Assembly (NCBI GenBank): GCA_035531755.1
Contig: DATKSK010000028.1
Coordinates: forward strand, 39,151 to 103,150
DNA from: Acidimicrobiales bacterium
GTDB taxonomy: Bacteria > Actinomycetota > Acidimicrobiia > Acidimicrobiales > UBA8190
Reading direction: 5' to 3'
DNA: 64,000 bases
Part shown: piece after piece, positions 9,072 to 18,063 of the stretch
Numbering within the stretch: the stretch's first letter is position 1
Layout: each line of letters starts with the position of its first letter
The notes under the pieces: model-generated
Databases searched by the model: none
Seen by the model: only the letters and a program-made list of their open reading frames with translations
What the model was told of the DNA's origin: nothing
Program-made: the position numbers and the translations under genes

Positions 9072-9116
9072 GGCCGGATCGACGAGCTCGCGGCCGCGGC
9101 CGCGCCGGAGGATGTC

Positions 9117-10085
9117 ATGCAGACCCGACTCACCCGCCTGCTCGAGATCGAGCACCCCGTGATGCTCGCCGGCATGGGCGGCGTGTCCTACCACCGCCTG
9201 GTGGCGGCGGTGTCCGCCGCCGGGGGGTTCGGGTGCCTGGGCGCCTCCACCATGTCGACAGACGCCATGGTCGAGGAGATCGCCGCGGTGCGCGCCCTCA
9301 CCGACAAGCCCTTCGGCGTCGACCTGCTGACGGCCATGCCCGGCGACATGGTGGCGCAGGTCGAGAAGATCATCGAGGGTGGTGCCGCGGTCTTCGTGGC
9401 CGGCCTGGGCGTCCCGGTCGAAGTGGTGGAGCTGTGCCACCGCCACGGGGTGCTCGTCGTCAACATGTGCGGGAAGGTCGATCACGCTCGGCGCGCCGTC
9501 GACGCCGGGTGCGACATCGTGGTCGCCCAGGGCACCGAAGCGGGCGGCCACACCGGGCAGGTGGCCACCATGCCGCTCGTCCCCCAGGTCGTGGACGCCG
9601 TCGGTGACCGGGTCCCGGTGGTGGCGGCCGGTGGCATCGTCGACGGCCGGGGGCTGGCGGCCGCCCTGGCGCTCGGTGCCGACGGCGTGTGGGTGGGAAC
9701 GCGCTTCATCGCCACCCCCGAGGCCCGCTCGGTGGCCGGCTACAAAGAGGCCCTCCTGCGCACCGCCGAGGACGGCACCACCATCAGCCGCGCCTACTCG
9801 GGCAAGACCATGCGGGTCGTGCGCAACGCCTACACCGCCTACTTCGACGAGCACCCCGCCGAGCTGGAGCGCTTCCCCGCGCAACTCGGCAAGTCGATCA
9901 ACGACAAGGCCTTCCACCTCGGGGGCGACGCCGACACGCCCGAGGTGGACCCCGAGCGGGAGTGCTACCCGACCGGCCAGGGCGTCGGCGCCATCGCCGC
10001 GCTCGTGCCGGCGGCCGAGCTCGTGCACCGGTTCGTGGCCGAGGCCGAGCAGGCGCTGGAGCGGGCCCGCGCCGTGACGGCGTGA
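9117..10085 (+). CDS. Nitronate monooxygenase/NPD-family FMN oxidoreductase
   Basis: A 322-aa TIM-barrel flavoprotein of the 2-nitropropane dioxygenase family. The N-terminus TRLTRLLEIEHPVMLAGMGG is characteristic. It is followed by SAAGGFGCLGAST, the FMN phosphate motif AQGTEAGGHTG, PVVAAGGIVDGRGLAAALALGADGVWVGTRFIATPE, and a C-terminal lid with the GQGVGAI motif. The family oxidises nitronates or, in related proteins, reduces enoyl or quinone substrates with FMN. It starts at an ATG 6 nt after GGAGG. Neighbours are an unrelated hydrolase and a glycosidase, so the physiological substrate is open. Confidence 0.88.
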   Translation: MQTRLTRLLEIEHPVMLAGMGGVSYHRLVAAVSAAGGFGCLGASTMSTDAMVEEIAAVRALTDKPFGVDLLTAMPGDMVAQVEKIIEGGAAVFVAGLGVPVEVVELCHRHGVLVVNMCGKVDHARRAVDAGCDIVVAQGTEAGGHTGQVATMPLVPQVVDAVGDRVPVVAAGGIVDGRGLAAALALGADGVWVGTRFIATPEARSVAGYKEALLRTAEDGTTISRAYSGKTMRVVRNAYTAYFDEHPAELERFPAQLGKSINDKAFHLGGDADTPEVDPERECYPTGQGVGAIAALVPAAELVHRFVAEAEQALERARAVTA

Positions 10086-10098
10086 CCGCGTCCAGGCG

Positions 10099-10110
10099 TC
10101 GAACGTTCGA
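10099..10110. promoter_or_regulatory. 12-bp perfect palindrome TCGAACGTTCGA
   Basis: A perfect dyad between the nitronate monooxygenase stop and the hydrolase start, about 90 bp upstream of the latter. It could be an operator for a dimeric repressor. No bound regulator is identifiable. Confidence 0.3.
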
Positions 10111-10196
10111 GCCCCCACGCCCCAGGGTCCGGCGCGTGACGTTCCGTGTCGAATGGACCACAGAACGCGGGTAGTGACGCGTCCTGCGGTAGCGTC

Positions 10197-11318
10197 ATGG
10201 TCGTCATGCACGCTGCCGTGCTGCCTTCACGAGGGGACCAGGCCGGGGGGGACGGGGCCGGGGGGGACGGGGCCGGGGATGCCCACACCCCCCGACGGCC
10301 CGCGGTCGCGCCGCGGCGCCCCGTGCGCATGATCCCCCACAAGCTCGTCGTGGACGGCCGGCGGATGCGCTACGCCATATCGGACAACCACCGCGCCCAC
10401 GGCCCGGAGGGCGCCCGCAGCGAGCCGGTGTGGGCCGTCAACCTCCACGGGTACTTCGCCGGCGGCGGCATGTACTGGCGCGAGAGCGGCAACCTCGCCC
10501 AGGCCCTGGGGTGGCGCGTGCTCAACCCCAGCCTTCCGGGGTTCGCGGGCAGCGACCCGCTCCCGTGGGAGCGCGTCACCATCGCCGAGATCGCCGACCA
10601 GGTCGTGCACCTCCTCGACCACGTCGGGGCGGAGCGGGCCGTCCTGCTCGGGCACTCCATGGGCGGCGCCGTCGCCGTGCAACTCGCCGACGCCCATCCC
10701 GAGCGCGTGCTCGGCATCGTGTACCGCGACGGCGCCGCCACGCCGGAGTGGAAGCACCGGCACGGCGTCCTGGTGAAGCTGCTCTCCCCCGTCCTGCCCG
10801 ACATGGCCGGTGTCGCCGACCTGCTCGTGGCGGCCGTCCTCGACACCCCCGACCTGTTCATCGGGCGCCGGTTGGCGTCCACCCTGCGCGGGCTGTGGCC
10901 CGACGCCCGTCGGAACATCCGCTCGATGGGGCGCACCCTGCCGGTGGCGTCGATGCTCATGGCGATCGACCTGCGCACCGAGGTGGGGCGGGTCGTCGAC
11001 GCGGGCATCCCCATCCTCCCGGTCTGGGGCTGCTTCGACCGGATCGTGAGCCCGGAGACGGCCCGGGAGTTCGCCGAGCTCACCGGCATCGGCGTCGTGT
11101 GGGTGCCCGGCGGCCACTCCTGGATGCTGCCCCGGCCCCAGGGCCAGGCCGACGTCCTGCGCCATCTGCCTCGCGGCCGGGCCTTCGTCGCCGACGTCGC
11201 CGCCCGTCGCCGGCGATTGCTCGCCGGCGACGCCTCCGATCACCCGGGCCCCTCCGCCGACCCCGGGTCACCCGTTCACCCGGGCGACTCCTGGCCGGCC
11301 ATCCACATCGTCCGCTGA
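10197..11318 (+). CDS. Alpha/beta-fold hydrolase
   Basis: A 373-aa alpha/beta hydrolase. The core begins near residue 45 with HKLVVDGRRMRYAISD. The oxyanion region is VNLHGYFAGG and the nucleophile elbow is LLGHSMGGAVAVQLA (Ser in GHSMGG). The acid lies in GCFDRIVSP and the catalytic His in VPGGHSWM. It resembles the epoxide hydrolase/carboxylesterase group. The first 45 residues are a low-complexity Gly-Asp-Ala and Pro-Arg stretch encoded by a G-rich 15-bp repeat. The real start may therefore be the ATG at 10206 or 10329, since the latter opens directly on the fold. A TAGCGT hexamer at 10190-10195 lies just before the first ATG. Confidence 0.8.
   Translation: MVVMHAAVLPSRGDQAGGDGAGGDGAGDAHTPRRPAVAPRRPVRMIPHKLVVDGRRMRYAISDNHRAHGPEGARSEPVWAVNLHGYFAGGGMYWRESGNLAQALGWRVLNPSLPGFAGSDPLPWERVTIAEIADQVVHLLDHVGAERAVLLGHSMGGAVAVQLADAHPERVLGIVYRDGAATPEWKHRHGVLVKLLSPVLPDMAGVADLLVAAVLDTPDLFIGRRLASTLRGLWPDARRNIRSMGRTLPVASMLMAIDLRTEVGRVVDAGIPILPVWGCFDRIVSPETAREFAELTGIGVVWVPGGHSWMLPRPQGQADVLRHLPRGRAFVADVAARRRRLLAGDASDHPGPSADPGSPVHPGDSWPAIHIVR
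10241..10274. repeat. 15-bp G-rich tandem repeat at the hydrolase N-terminus
   Basis: Two copies of GGCCGGGGGGGACGG and the beginning of a third give several runs of G4-G7 on the coding strand. It encodes Gly-Gly-Asp-Gly-Ala repeats. Such runs could fold as a G-quadruplex near the mRNA 5' end. Confidence 0.75.
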
Positions 11319-11481
11319 CAGTGACCGGCCGGTCCTTACCGCGGCATCGGCCCGGCTCGCCCCATGCGCGCGCGACCCCTCCGGGGCCGCCGGCGGCCTC
11401 CCCTACACTGACGCCCAGCTGTCGCTGATCGACACGTCAGTTCGGCGACTCCCGCCCGGCGACCCAGGGAGGCACGAGCCG

Positions 11482-12735
11482 ATGCGCTGGAAGATCGAGG
11501 ACACGCCCGAGCAGGAGGCGTTCCGCCGGGAGTTCCACTCGTGGTTGCGGGACAACCTTCCCGCCGGGTGGACCGAGGCGGCCGCCGCCGGCGACGACCG
11601 GGCCCTCGAGGCGCTGAAGGCGGACAGCGGGTTCAACCCCTTCACGTGGCAGGGCACGATCGGGCGGAGCCCCTATGCCGCGCCCCTGTGGCCCCAGGAG
11701 TACGGGGGGCTGTCGGGCGAGGCGTGGATGCAGCAGGTCATCCGGTCCGAGCTCGTGCGGTACCGGCTCCCCACGGTGTCGATCAACCTGCTCGGCGTGG
11801 GCCTCGCCGGGCCGACTCTGATCGAGCACGGGACCGACGCGCAGAAGGAGCGCTACCTGCGCAAGATCCTGTCGGGCGAGGAGATCTGGTGTCAGCTCTT
11901 CAGCGAGCCGGGCTCGGGGTCCGACCTGGCGTCGCTGTCGACGCGGGCGGTGCGCGACGGCGACGAGTGGGTCGTGAACGGCCAGAAGGTGTGGACGACG
12001 ATCGCCCAATTCGCCGCCTTCGGCATGCTGCTCGCCCGCACCGATCCCGACGTGCCCAAGCACGAGGGGCTGAGCTACTTCATCCTGGACATGAAGACCC
12101 CCGGCGTGGAGGTCCGCCCCCTCAGGCAGCTGACCGGCTCCTCGGAGTTCAACGAGGTGTTCCTGTCCGAGGTGCGTGTCCCCGACGCCAACCGCGTGGG
12201 CGCCGTCGGCGACGGCTGGCGCTGCGCCCGCACCACGCTCATGAACGAGCGGGTGGCGCTGGCCGGCATCTCGCTCGACCCCGTGTCGTTCACCGGGGGC
12301 GTGCGTCGCGACCCGTGGCAGGCGTACCTCGACGGGATCCCGGACCGCACCGACCCGCTCGTGCGCCAGCACCTGGCGCAGTTCTACATCGAGTCCGAGG
12401 TGAAGGAGATCACCGCCTTCCGCGCCAATTCGGCGCGCCTGCGCGGCCAGCAACCGGGCCCCGAGGGTGCGGTGAACAAGGTCTTCAACGCCGAGTACAA
12501 CCAGCGGCGCTCGAGCTTCGCCGTCAACGCCAACGGCGTCGCGGCCACGGCGTGGCTGCCTGACGACACCGCGTCGCAGGCCCGCGCCCAGACCTTCCTG
12601 CGGGCGCGGGCGAACACCATCGAGGGTGGGACGTCGGAGGTCCTGCGCAACCAGATGGCGGAGCGGATCCTCGGGCTGCCGCGTGACGTCGAGGTGGACA
12701 AGGACGTCGCCTGGGCCGCCGTGAAGCGCAGTTGA
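11482..12735 (+). CDS. Acyl-CoA dehydrogenase
   Basis: A 417-aa FAD-dependent acyl-CoA dehydrogenase. The N-terminal helical domain contains LWPQEYGGLSG, the middle domain has QLFSEPGSGSDLASLSTRA and WVVNGQKVWTT, and the C-terminal domain has the FAD/tetramer motif NTIEGGTSEVLRNQMAERILGLPR. It performs alpha,beta-desaturation of an acyl-CoA. The insertion RGQQPGPEGAVNKVF is usual in actinobacterial FadE-type enzymes acting on long or steroid side-chain substrates. A GGGAGG ribosome-binding site lies 8 nt before the ATG, and TACACT at 11404-11409 is a likely -10. The stop overlaps the next start (TTGA), so it is coupled to a thioesterase. Confidence 0.92.
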   Translation: MRWKIEDTPEQEAFRREFHSWLRDNLPAGWTEAAAAGDDRALEALKADSGFNPFTWQGTIGRSPYAAPLWPQEYGGLSGEAWMQQVIRSELVRYRLPTVSINLLGVGLAGPTLIEHGTDAQKERYLRKILSGEEIWCQLFSEPGSGSDLASLSTRAVRDGDEWVVNGQKVWTTIAQFAAFGMLLARTDPDVPKHEGLSYFILDMKTPGVEVRPLRQLTGSSEFNEVFLSEVRVPDANRVGAVGDGWRCARTTLMNERVALAGISLDPVSFTGGVRRDPWQAYLDGIPDRTDPLVRQHLAQFYIESEVKEITAFRANSARLRGQQPGPEGAVNKVFNAEYNQRRSSFAVNANGVAATAWLPDDTASQARAQTFLRARANTIEGGTSEVLRNQMAERILGLPRDVEVDKDVAWAAVKRS

Positions 12736-13427
12736 CCGCCCTCGGGGAGCCGACGGGGCACGAACGCGCCGACGAGCCCAGGGCTGACGAGCCCAGGGCC
12801 GAGGACGGGCCCGCGTCGCCGGCGCGCATGGAGACGGCGGCGGCGTTGCGGCGGTTGGGCCACGCCATCGTGGCCCACGAGGTCGACGACGACACCTTCC
12901 ACCGCATGACGGCGGAGGTCCGTGCGCTCCTCGCCGTGGTCGACGCCATGGCGCCGAGGCACCGGACACCGCTCGACGTGACACACCGGGTGTTCGTCGT
13001 TCCCCCGCCTGACGGCGCATCGCGGTCTCACTTCCCGGACTGCATCGTGACCGGCCAGGCGAACCCGATGGGCATGGCGGCGGACATCGTGCGCGACGGT
13101 GACGAGGCCGTGCTGCGCACGACCCTGGGGCCCGCCTTCGAAGGCGCGCCGGGTCGCGCCCACGGCGGGGCGGTCGCCGCGCTCTTCGACGAGGTGATGG
13201 GTTTCGTGCTGTCGATCCAGGCCACGCCGGCGTACACCGGGCGGCTGACGGTGACCTACCGGGCGGCGACCCCGCTCGACCAGGAGCTCGAGCTGAGGGC
13301 CAAGCTGCACTCGCGCCACGGCCGCAAGCTCAGGATCGAAGCGCACGCCCGCCAGGGAGAGACGCTCCTCGCCGAGGCCGACGGCCTGTTCGTGGCGGTC
13401 GACCCCGAGCGCTTCGCCGCCGGCTGA
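12732..13427 (+). CDS. PaaI-type hotdog thioesterase
   Basis: A 231-aa protein whose C-terminal 120 residues are a hotdog fold with the PaaI/4HBT motif GRAHGGAVAALFDEVMGFV, where HGG and the following acidic residue form the acyl-CoA thioesterase site. LTVTYRAATPLDQELELRA follows. The N-terminal half (EVRALLAVVDAMAPRHR) is a helical extension. The TTG start overlaps the acyl-CoA dehydrogenase stop; the ATG at 12828 is the alternative and would skip a disordered stretch encoded by a 15-bp repeat (12771-12800). It probably hydrolyses an acyl-CoA made in the same pathway. Confidence 0.8.
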   Translation: MTALGEPTGHERADEPRADEPRAEDGPASPARMETAAALRRLGHAIVAHEVDDDTFHRMTAEVRALLAVVDAMAPRHRTPLDVTHRVFVVPPPDGASRSHFPDCIVTGQANPMGMAADIVRDGDEAVLRTTLGPAFEGAPGRAHGGAVAALFDEVMGFVLSIQATPAYTGRLTVTYRAATPLDQELELRAKLHSRHGRKLRIEAHARQGETLLAEADGLFVAVDPERFAAG

Positions 13428-13495
13428 GACCGCCGGAGAGGTGACCGAGAGCCGCACCGAGCAGGCCCGGAGCCCGCCCCGCCGGTCGCAGCGCC

Positions 13496-13744
13496 TCAGC
13501 GAGCAGGCGACGTGGAAGTGCCGGCGTCGGCGACGGTGCTCGTCGTGGCTGTGGCGGTGCTCCCGGTGCCGGCCGACGGGAAGTGGACCGGCGGTCGGAG
13601 GGCCGGTGCCGGGCTGCTCGTGCGGAGCGTGGGGGCCAGGTTGAGCAGGGCGACGACGCCGGCGACCACCACCGCCGACGGTAGGTAGCGCCGGACGAGG
13701 ACGAACGCTCCCACGACCGGCCCGCGCCGCCGCGTGCCGGCCAT
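13496..13744 (-). CDS. Small single-span membrane protein after the Liv transporter
   Basis: An 82-residue ORF starting at the ATG that shares one base with the transporter stop (TGATG), so it could be translated by re-initiation. It has a basic N-terminus (MAGTRRRG), one hydrophobic segment (YLPSAVVVAGVVALLNL, about 22-38) and a Ser/Thr/Pro/Ala-rich tail that would face outside. I recognise no family. Overlapping start/stop and membrane topology favour a real gene; low-complexity composition in GC-rich DNA argues caution. Confidence 0.4.
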   Translation of the reverse strand: MAGTRRRGPVVGAFVLVRRYLPSAVVVAGVVALLNLAPTLRTSSPAPALRPPVHFPSAGTGSTATATTSTVADAGTSTSPAR

Positions 13745-16700
13745 CACCCCACCCCCCGGGTCGCCAGCGCGTGCGCGGGCTCGGTGGCGGCGCGCCCGCC
13801 GAGCAACTCCTCGGAGCCGAGGTAGGCGGCCACCACCGCGGGGTCGTCGAGGACGTCGGCCGTGCCCCCTTCGGCGATGACCTCCCCGACGTGCATGCAG
13901 GCGATGCGGTCGGCGATGGAGGTCACCAGGGGGACGTCGTGCTCGATCACCACGAAGGACGCGCCCGTCTGGTCGCGCAGGGCCAGGAGCATCTCACCCA
14001 GCGCCTCGGACTCGCGCTGCGCGATCCCGGCGCTGGGCTCGTCGAGCAACAGCACCTCGGGCTCGTGGGCGAAGACAGCCGCCAGCTCGAGCACCCGGCG
14101 GGTCCCCGAGCTCAGCTCCGACACGGCGTGCTCCCGGAACCGGTCCAGCCCGAACAGCACCACGATGCGGTCGACCTGGCCGTCCACCTCGACCTCGGAC
14201 CTGATGGCGGCCGCCAGCCGCAGGGCACCCGCCACGGGGTCGCGCACCGGCACGTGACGCTCGAGCGACGTCCTGAGCACGTCGGCGACCGTCATGGCGG
14301 GGAACAGCCTGGCGTCCTGGAACACGCGCCCCAGACCGCGCGCCGCTCGCCGCGCCGGCGACAGCCTCGTGACGTCACGGCCGTGGAGGCGGACGCGGCC
14401 GGCGTCGGGGACGACGAACCCCGAGCACACGTCGAACAGCGTCGTCTTGCCGGCGCCGTTGGACCCGATCACGCCCACGATCTCGCCCGGCATGACCCGG
14501 AGGCTCACGTCGGTGAGGGCGGCGACGCCGCCGTACTGCTTCGTGGCGCCGACCACCTCGAGGGCGGGAACCGGTTCGATTCCGCAGATCGCCCGAGCCG
14601 GGTGCGCGCCCGGCGACCAGGACCGCGACACAGTGGCCGCCGGCCCGCCGGCCCCATCGGGGACGGCCGCCAACCGGTCGACACCGTCGGGTGCAGCCGT
14701 CAACCCGTCGGGGAGTGCGGCCGGCCTGTCCGCACCGTCCGGGACGGCGATCAGTCCGTCCCCGGCATCGGAGGTCCCTGCCATCGACGACTCGAACGCG
14801 TCGGGGACCGCCGTCATGGCGCGGCGAAGATCGGCGGCGGACACCGGGTCGGGCGCGGACACCGGGTCGGGCGCGGCCACCGGGTCGGGCACGGCCACCA
14901 TGCCCGTCGTCCCGTCGTCGACGCCCGGCGCCGGGGCGGGATCGGGCACGTCGGGTCGAGCGAACGGTAGGAGGCCTCCGCCGAGGATGACCGCCACGTC
15001 GTCGGGCGTGAGGACCGTCGGCGGCGCGCTCGGAACCGCCGCCGCCCGGACGGCGACGGGCGGCTCCCGGTGCTTGGCCCGGACGGCGGCGTGCATGAAC
15101 ACCGAGCGCAGCAGGTCGGGCTGGTGCGCCAGCTCGGGCGTCGGACCGCTGAAGCGCAGCCTGCCGCGCTCCATGAAGACGGCGCGGTCGGAGATCGACG
15201 CCGCCAGGTTGACGGACTGCTCGACGATCACGACGGTGACCCCGCTCTCGGCCAGGTCGCGCACTACCTGCACGAGATCGCCCACGACCGTCGGGGCCAG
15301 CCCGAGCGACAGCTCGTCGATGAGCAGCAGGCGCGGCCGGCACAGCAGCGCCTGGGCGAGCGCGAGCATCTGCTGCTCGCCTCCCGACAGCAACCCGGCC
15401 CGCTGGCGACCGCGATCGGCGAGGCGGGGGAAGATCTCGAGGATCCGGTCGGTGGCCGCCCGGGCGAAGGCCTCGTCGTGGTGGTTGCGCCGGGCCAGCC
15501 ACGCTCCCATGCGCAGGTTCTCGCCGACGGTCAGCGACGGGAAGACGCCGCGTCCGCCGAGCACGGTGACGATGCCGGCCTCGACGCGCCGTCGTGGGCT
15601 CCAGGAGCTGATGTCGGTCCCGAGGTACCGCACCGACCCGGCGGCCGGGCGGATCAGGCCGGCGGCGACCTTGAGGGCCGTGGTCTTGCCGGCGCCGTTG
15701 GTGCCGAGCAGCGCGACCACCTCCCCCTGGGCCACACCCAGGTGCACGCTCCGCAGCGCCGGGACCCGGCCGTAACGGGCGTCGACGTGCGCCATGGCGA
15801 ACATCGACCTGCGGCCGTCGGGGGGGCGGGCGTCGACCGGGGCGCCGTCGAGGCTCGGCGCCTGCCAGTGGACCTCGAGGTCCTCGAGTGCCGCCAGGCG
15901 AAGGGCGGCGGTGTGCACGGGCACCCCGGATCCCGGGCGGGCGTCGTCCCACGACGCATCGGCGGCGGCACCGGGCGCAGCCGCCCGGTCGGGCACGGGA
16001 CCGACGGCACCGCCGCCGGCGGTGCCGTGTCGGGCGGCCCGACGACCGGCCCCCGGGGGGTCGGTGCCGGCGCGCCGGGCGAGCACCGAGAGCGCGGCAT
16101 CGCGCAGCCGGAACACGATGCCGCCGAGGCCCTCGGGCCACACCATGAGCACGACGAGCAGTCCCGCACCCGACACCACCAGCTGCCACACGTCGGGGAG
16201 GAAGCTCGCCGAGCCCCGGATGTAGAGCGCACCCAGCACGCCGCCGGTCAACGACCCCAGGCCGCCGATGACGGCCATGGCGAACACGCTCACGGACTCG
16301 TCGGGGGGGAACCCCGCCGGGGCCTGGGGGATGCCCTGCTGCGCCACCACGAGCAACGATCCTGCGACGCCCGCCAGGGCGCCGGCGATGGCGAATGCCA
16401 TGAGTCGCGACTTGAGCGCGCTTATGCCGTAGGCGGACGCACCACGGGGGCTCTCGCGCACCGCCACGATGACGCGCCCGGCCCACCCCCGGCGCAGGTT
16501 CCACGCCAGCGCCACGGCCAGCACGAGGAAGAGGAGACAGAACTCGTACAGCGTGTAGGGCGAGTGCAGGTCGAAGCGCCCGAAGAGCACGGGCTGCGAG
16601 ACCGACGACGGGGTGAGCCAGGGCACATACGCCGACGACAACAGGAACGAGGACGCCACCACGGCGAAGGCGAGGGTGGCGACGGCGAGGTACAGGCCCT

Positions 16701-18063
16701 GGATGCGCAGGGCCGGGATGCCGACGACGCAGGCGACGACGGCGCCCGCCGCCGAGGCCGCCACCATGGCCACGAGCAGGTCGAGGTGCACGTGGACGAC
16801 GAGGGCGCCGGTGACGGCGGCCCCGATGCCGACCAGCGCGTACTGCCCCAGGCTGATCTGGCCCGCCCAGCCGGCGAGCACGACGAGCGACACCGCGATG
16901 ATCCCGTAGATGGGGACGTAGGTCAGCGTGCTCAGCCGGGGGGCGGGCAGCTGGAGGGGGATCACGACGGCGGCGGCGGCCACGGCGACGAGGCCGACCG
17001 CCCTGGCGGCCTTCACGGCGCGCAGCGCACTGAGCGCGGGCGCGATGCGCGGGATCTCGCGCAGGGCCACGAAGCCACCGAAGGCATTGCCGTCGGGTCG
17101 GCGGGTCACCCGCCGCTGCAGGAGCAGTGCGGCCAGGATGAGGACGAAGGCGATGACGTCGGTATAGGGGGCCTGGTGGTAGCTCCACGAGCTCGCCTGG
17201 CTGACGATCGCCAGGACCACCGCCCACAGCACGGTCAGGGGCAGCGACTCCATGCCCGCCAGGACGGCGGCCGCCAACGGCGTGAGGAGCGTGGCGGGCC
17301 CCGAGGCGACCCCGACGTTCTGCCCGAGGATGGGGGCCGACAGGATGGCGCCGACACCGGACAGGCCCGCGGCCACCATCCACGTGATGGTGCTCAGCCG
17401 CCGGACGGGTATCCCGAGGAGCACGGCCCGTTCGGCGGAGTCGGCGGCGGCGCGGATGGCGGTGCCGGTGTCGGTGCGCTGGAAGAACCAGTACAGCGCA
17501 CCGAGCGCCACGGGCACGACGCTGAGCGCCAGCAGGTCGTCGCCCGAGAAGGTGAACGGGCTCACGCGGAAGTGGAAGGAGAACGGCGTCGTGAAGGTGG
17601 TCGTCGAGTGCGAGGGCTTGAGCTGGCGCGGCAGCTCCACCTGCGCCGCCCCCAGGAGCTGCGCCAGCCCGATGGTGGCGACCGTGAAGATCATCCGCGG
17701 GGCGTCGGTGAATCGGCGGGCGACGACGACGTCGACGAGCCACCCCGTCGCCACCGCCCCCGCCAACCCCACGGGGACCGCCACGTAATACGACCAGTGC
17801 TCGCCGGTGACGAGGACGATGGCCAGGGACGCCGCCAGGCCGCCGATGGCGGTCTGGGCGAAGTTGATGATGCGCGTCGACCGGTAGACGAGGACGAGGC
17901 CCATGGCCACGAGGCCCTGCAGACCGCCGAGCACCAGGCCGCGGAGGAGCACCCCGGCGGGGAGATGGCTGGGCAGGAAGCGGTCGGCCACGACGTAGGC
18001 GCCGACGATGGCGGCGGCGCCGATCGTCCATGCGCCGATCCGGCCGCGCCCCGCACCGCTCAT
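13744..18063 (-). CDS. Single-chain Liv-type ABC transporter: permease-permease-ATPase-ATPase fusion
   Basis: A 1,439-aa polypeptide holding a whole branched-chain amino acid type importer core. Residues about 1-300 are LivH-like (VLVYRSTRIINFAQTAIGG). About 350-650 are LivM-like (LAGWAGQISLGQYALVGIG). About 750-985 are a LivF-like ATPase (LLGTNGAGKTT; signature LLSGGEQQM; Walker B LLLIDELSLGLAP). A linker (985-1155) rich in VPD/APD repeats follows, then a LivG-like ATPase (about 1160-1415; IGSNGAGKTTL; LLLDEPSAGI). The LivG signature reads LSSGTRR instead of LSGGQ. Such TGTRR-type signatures are, to my knowledge, usual in actinobacterial LivG fusions, so this is not necessarily a defect. The ATG at 18063 overlaps the binding-protein stop (ATGA). 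The substrate may be an amino acid or another small carboxylate. Confidence 0.9.
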   Translation of the reverse strand: MSGAGRGRIGAWTIGAAAIVGAYVVADRFLPSHLPAGVLLRGLVLGGLQGLVAMGLVLVYRSTRIINFAQTAIGGLAASLAIVLVTGEHWSYYVAVPVGLAGAVATGWLVDVVVARRFTDAPRMIFTVATIGLAQLLGAAQVELPRQLKPSHSTTTFTTPFSFHFRVSPFTFSGDDLLALSVVPVALGALYWFFQRTDTGTAIRAAADSAERAVLLGIPVRRLSTITWMVAAGLSGVGAILSAPILGQNVGVASGPATLLTPLAAAVLAGMESLPLTVLWAVVLAIVSQASSWSYHQAPYTDVIAFVLILAALLLQRRVTRRPDGNAFGGFVALREIPRIAPALSALRAVKAARAVGLVAVAAAAVVIPLQLPAPRLSTLTYVPIYGIIAVSLVVLAGWAGQISLGQYALVGIGAAVTGALVVHVHLDLLVAMVAASAAGAVVACVVGIPALRIQGLYLAVATLAFAVVASSFLLSSAYVPWLTPSSVSQPVLFGRFDLHSPYTLYEFCLLFLVLAVALAWNLRRGWAGRVIVAVRESPRGASAYGISALKSRLMAFAIAGALAGVAGSLLVVAQQGIPQAPAGFPPDESVSVFAMAVIGGLGSLTGGVLGALYIRGSASFLPDVWQLVVSGAGLLVVLMVWPEGLGGIVFRLRDAALSVLARRAGTDPPGAGRRAARHGTAGGGAVGPVPDRAAAPGAAADASWDDARPGSGVPVHTAALRLAALEDLEVHWQAPSLDGAPVDARPPDGRRSMFAMAHVDARYGRVPALRSVHLGVAQGEVVALLGTNGAGKTTALKVAAGLIRPAAGSVRYLGTDISSWSPRRRVEAGIVTVLGGRGVFPSLTVGENLRMGAWLARRNHHDEAFARAATDRILEIFPRLADRGRQRAGLLSGGEQQMLALAQALLCRPRLLLIDELSLGLAPTVVGDLVQVVRDLAESGVTVVIVEQSVNLAASISDRAVFMERGRLRFSGPTPELAHQPDLLRSVFMHAAVRAKHREPPVAVRAAAVPSAPPTVLTPDDVAVILGGGLLPFARPDVPDPAPAPGVDDGTTGMVAVPDPVAAPDPVSAPDPVSAADLRRAMTAVPDAFESSMAGTSDAGDGLIAVPDGADRPAALPDGLTAAPDGVDRLAAVPDGAGGPAATVSRSWSPGAHPARAICGIEPVPALEVVGATKQYGGVAALTDVSLRVMPGEIVGVIGSNGAGKTTLFDVCSGFVVPDAGRVRLHGRDVTRLSPARRAARGLGRVFQDARLFPAMTVADVLRTSLERHVPVRDPVAGALRLAAAIRSEVEVDGQVDRIVVLFGLDRFREHAVSELSSGTRRVLELAAVFAHEPEVLLLDEPSAGIAQRESEALGEMLLALRDQTGASFVVIEHDVPLVTSIADRIACMHVGEVIAEGGTADVLDDPAVVAAYLGSEELLGGRAATEPAHALATRGVG
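14837..14899. repeat. 18-bp tandem repeat in the inter-ATPase linker
   Basis: Three near-identical copies of GCGGACACCGGGTCGGGC (14837-14890) and a partial fourth. On the coding strand they give the repeated Ala/Val-Pro-Asp-Pro-Val linker between the two ATPase domains. Confidence 0.8.

Noticed and set aside
10172..10195. Second -10 (TAGTGA) for the hydrolase gene
   Set aside because: It lacks the final T and is close to a better TAGCGT; there is not enough to claim two promoters.
13744..14500. LivG signature LSSGTRR as evidence of a dead ATPase
   Set aside because: Walker A, Walker B and the H-loop (VIEHDVPLV) are intact and, as I recall, TGTRR/SGTRR signatures recur in actinobacterial LivG fusions, so loss of activity is not supported.
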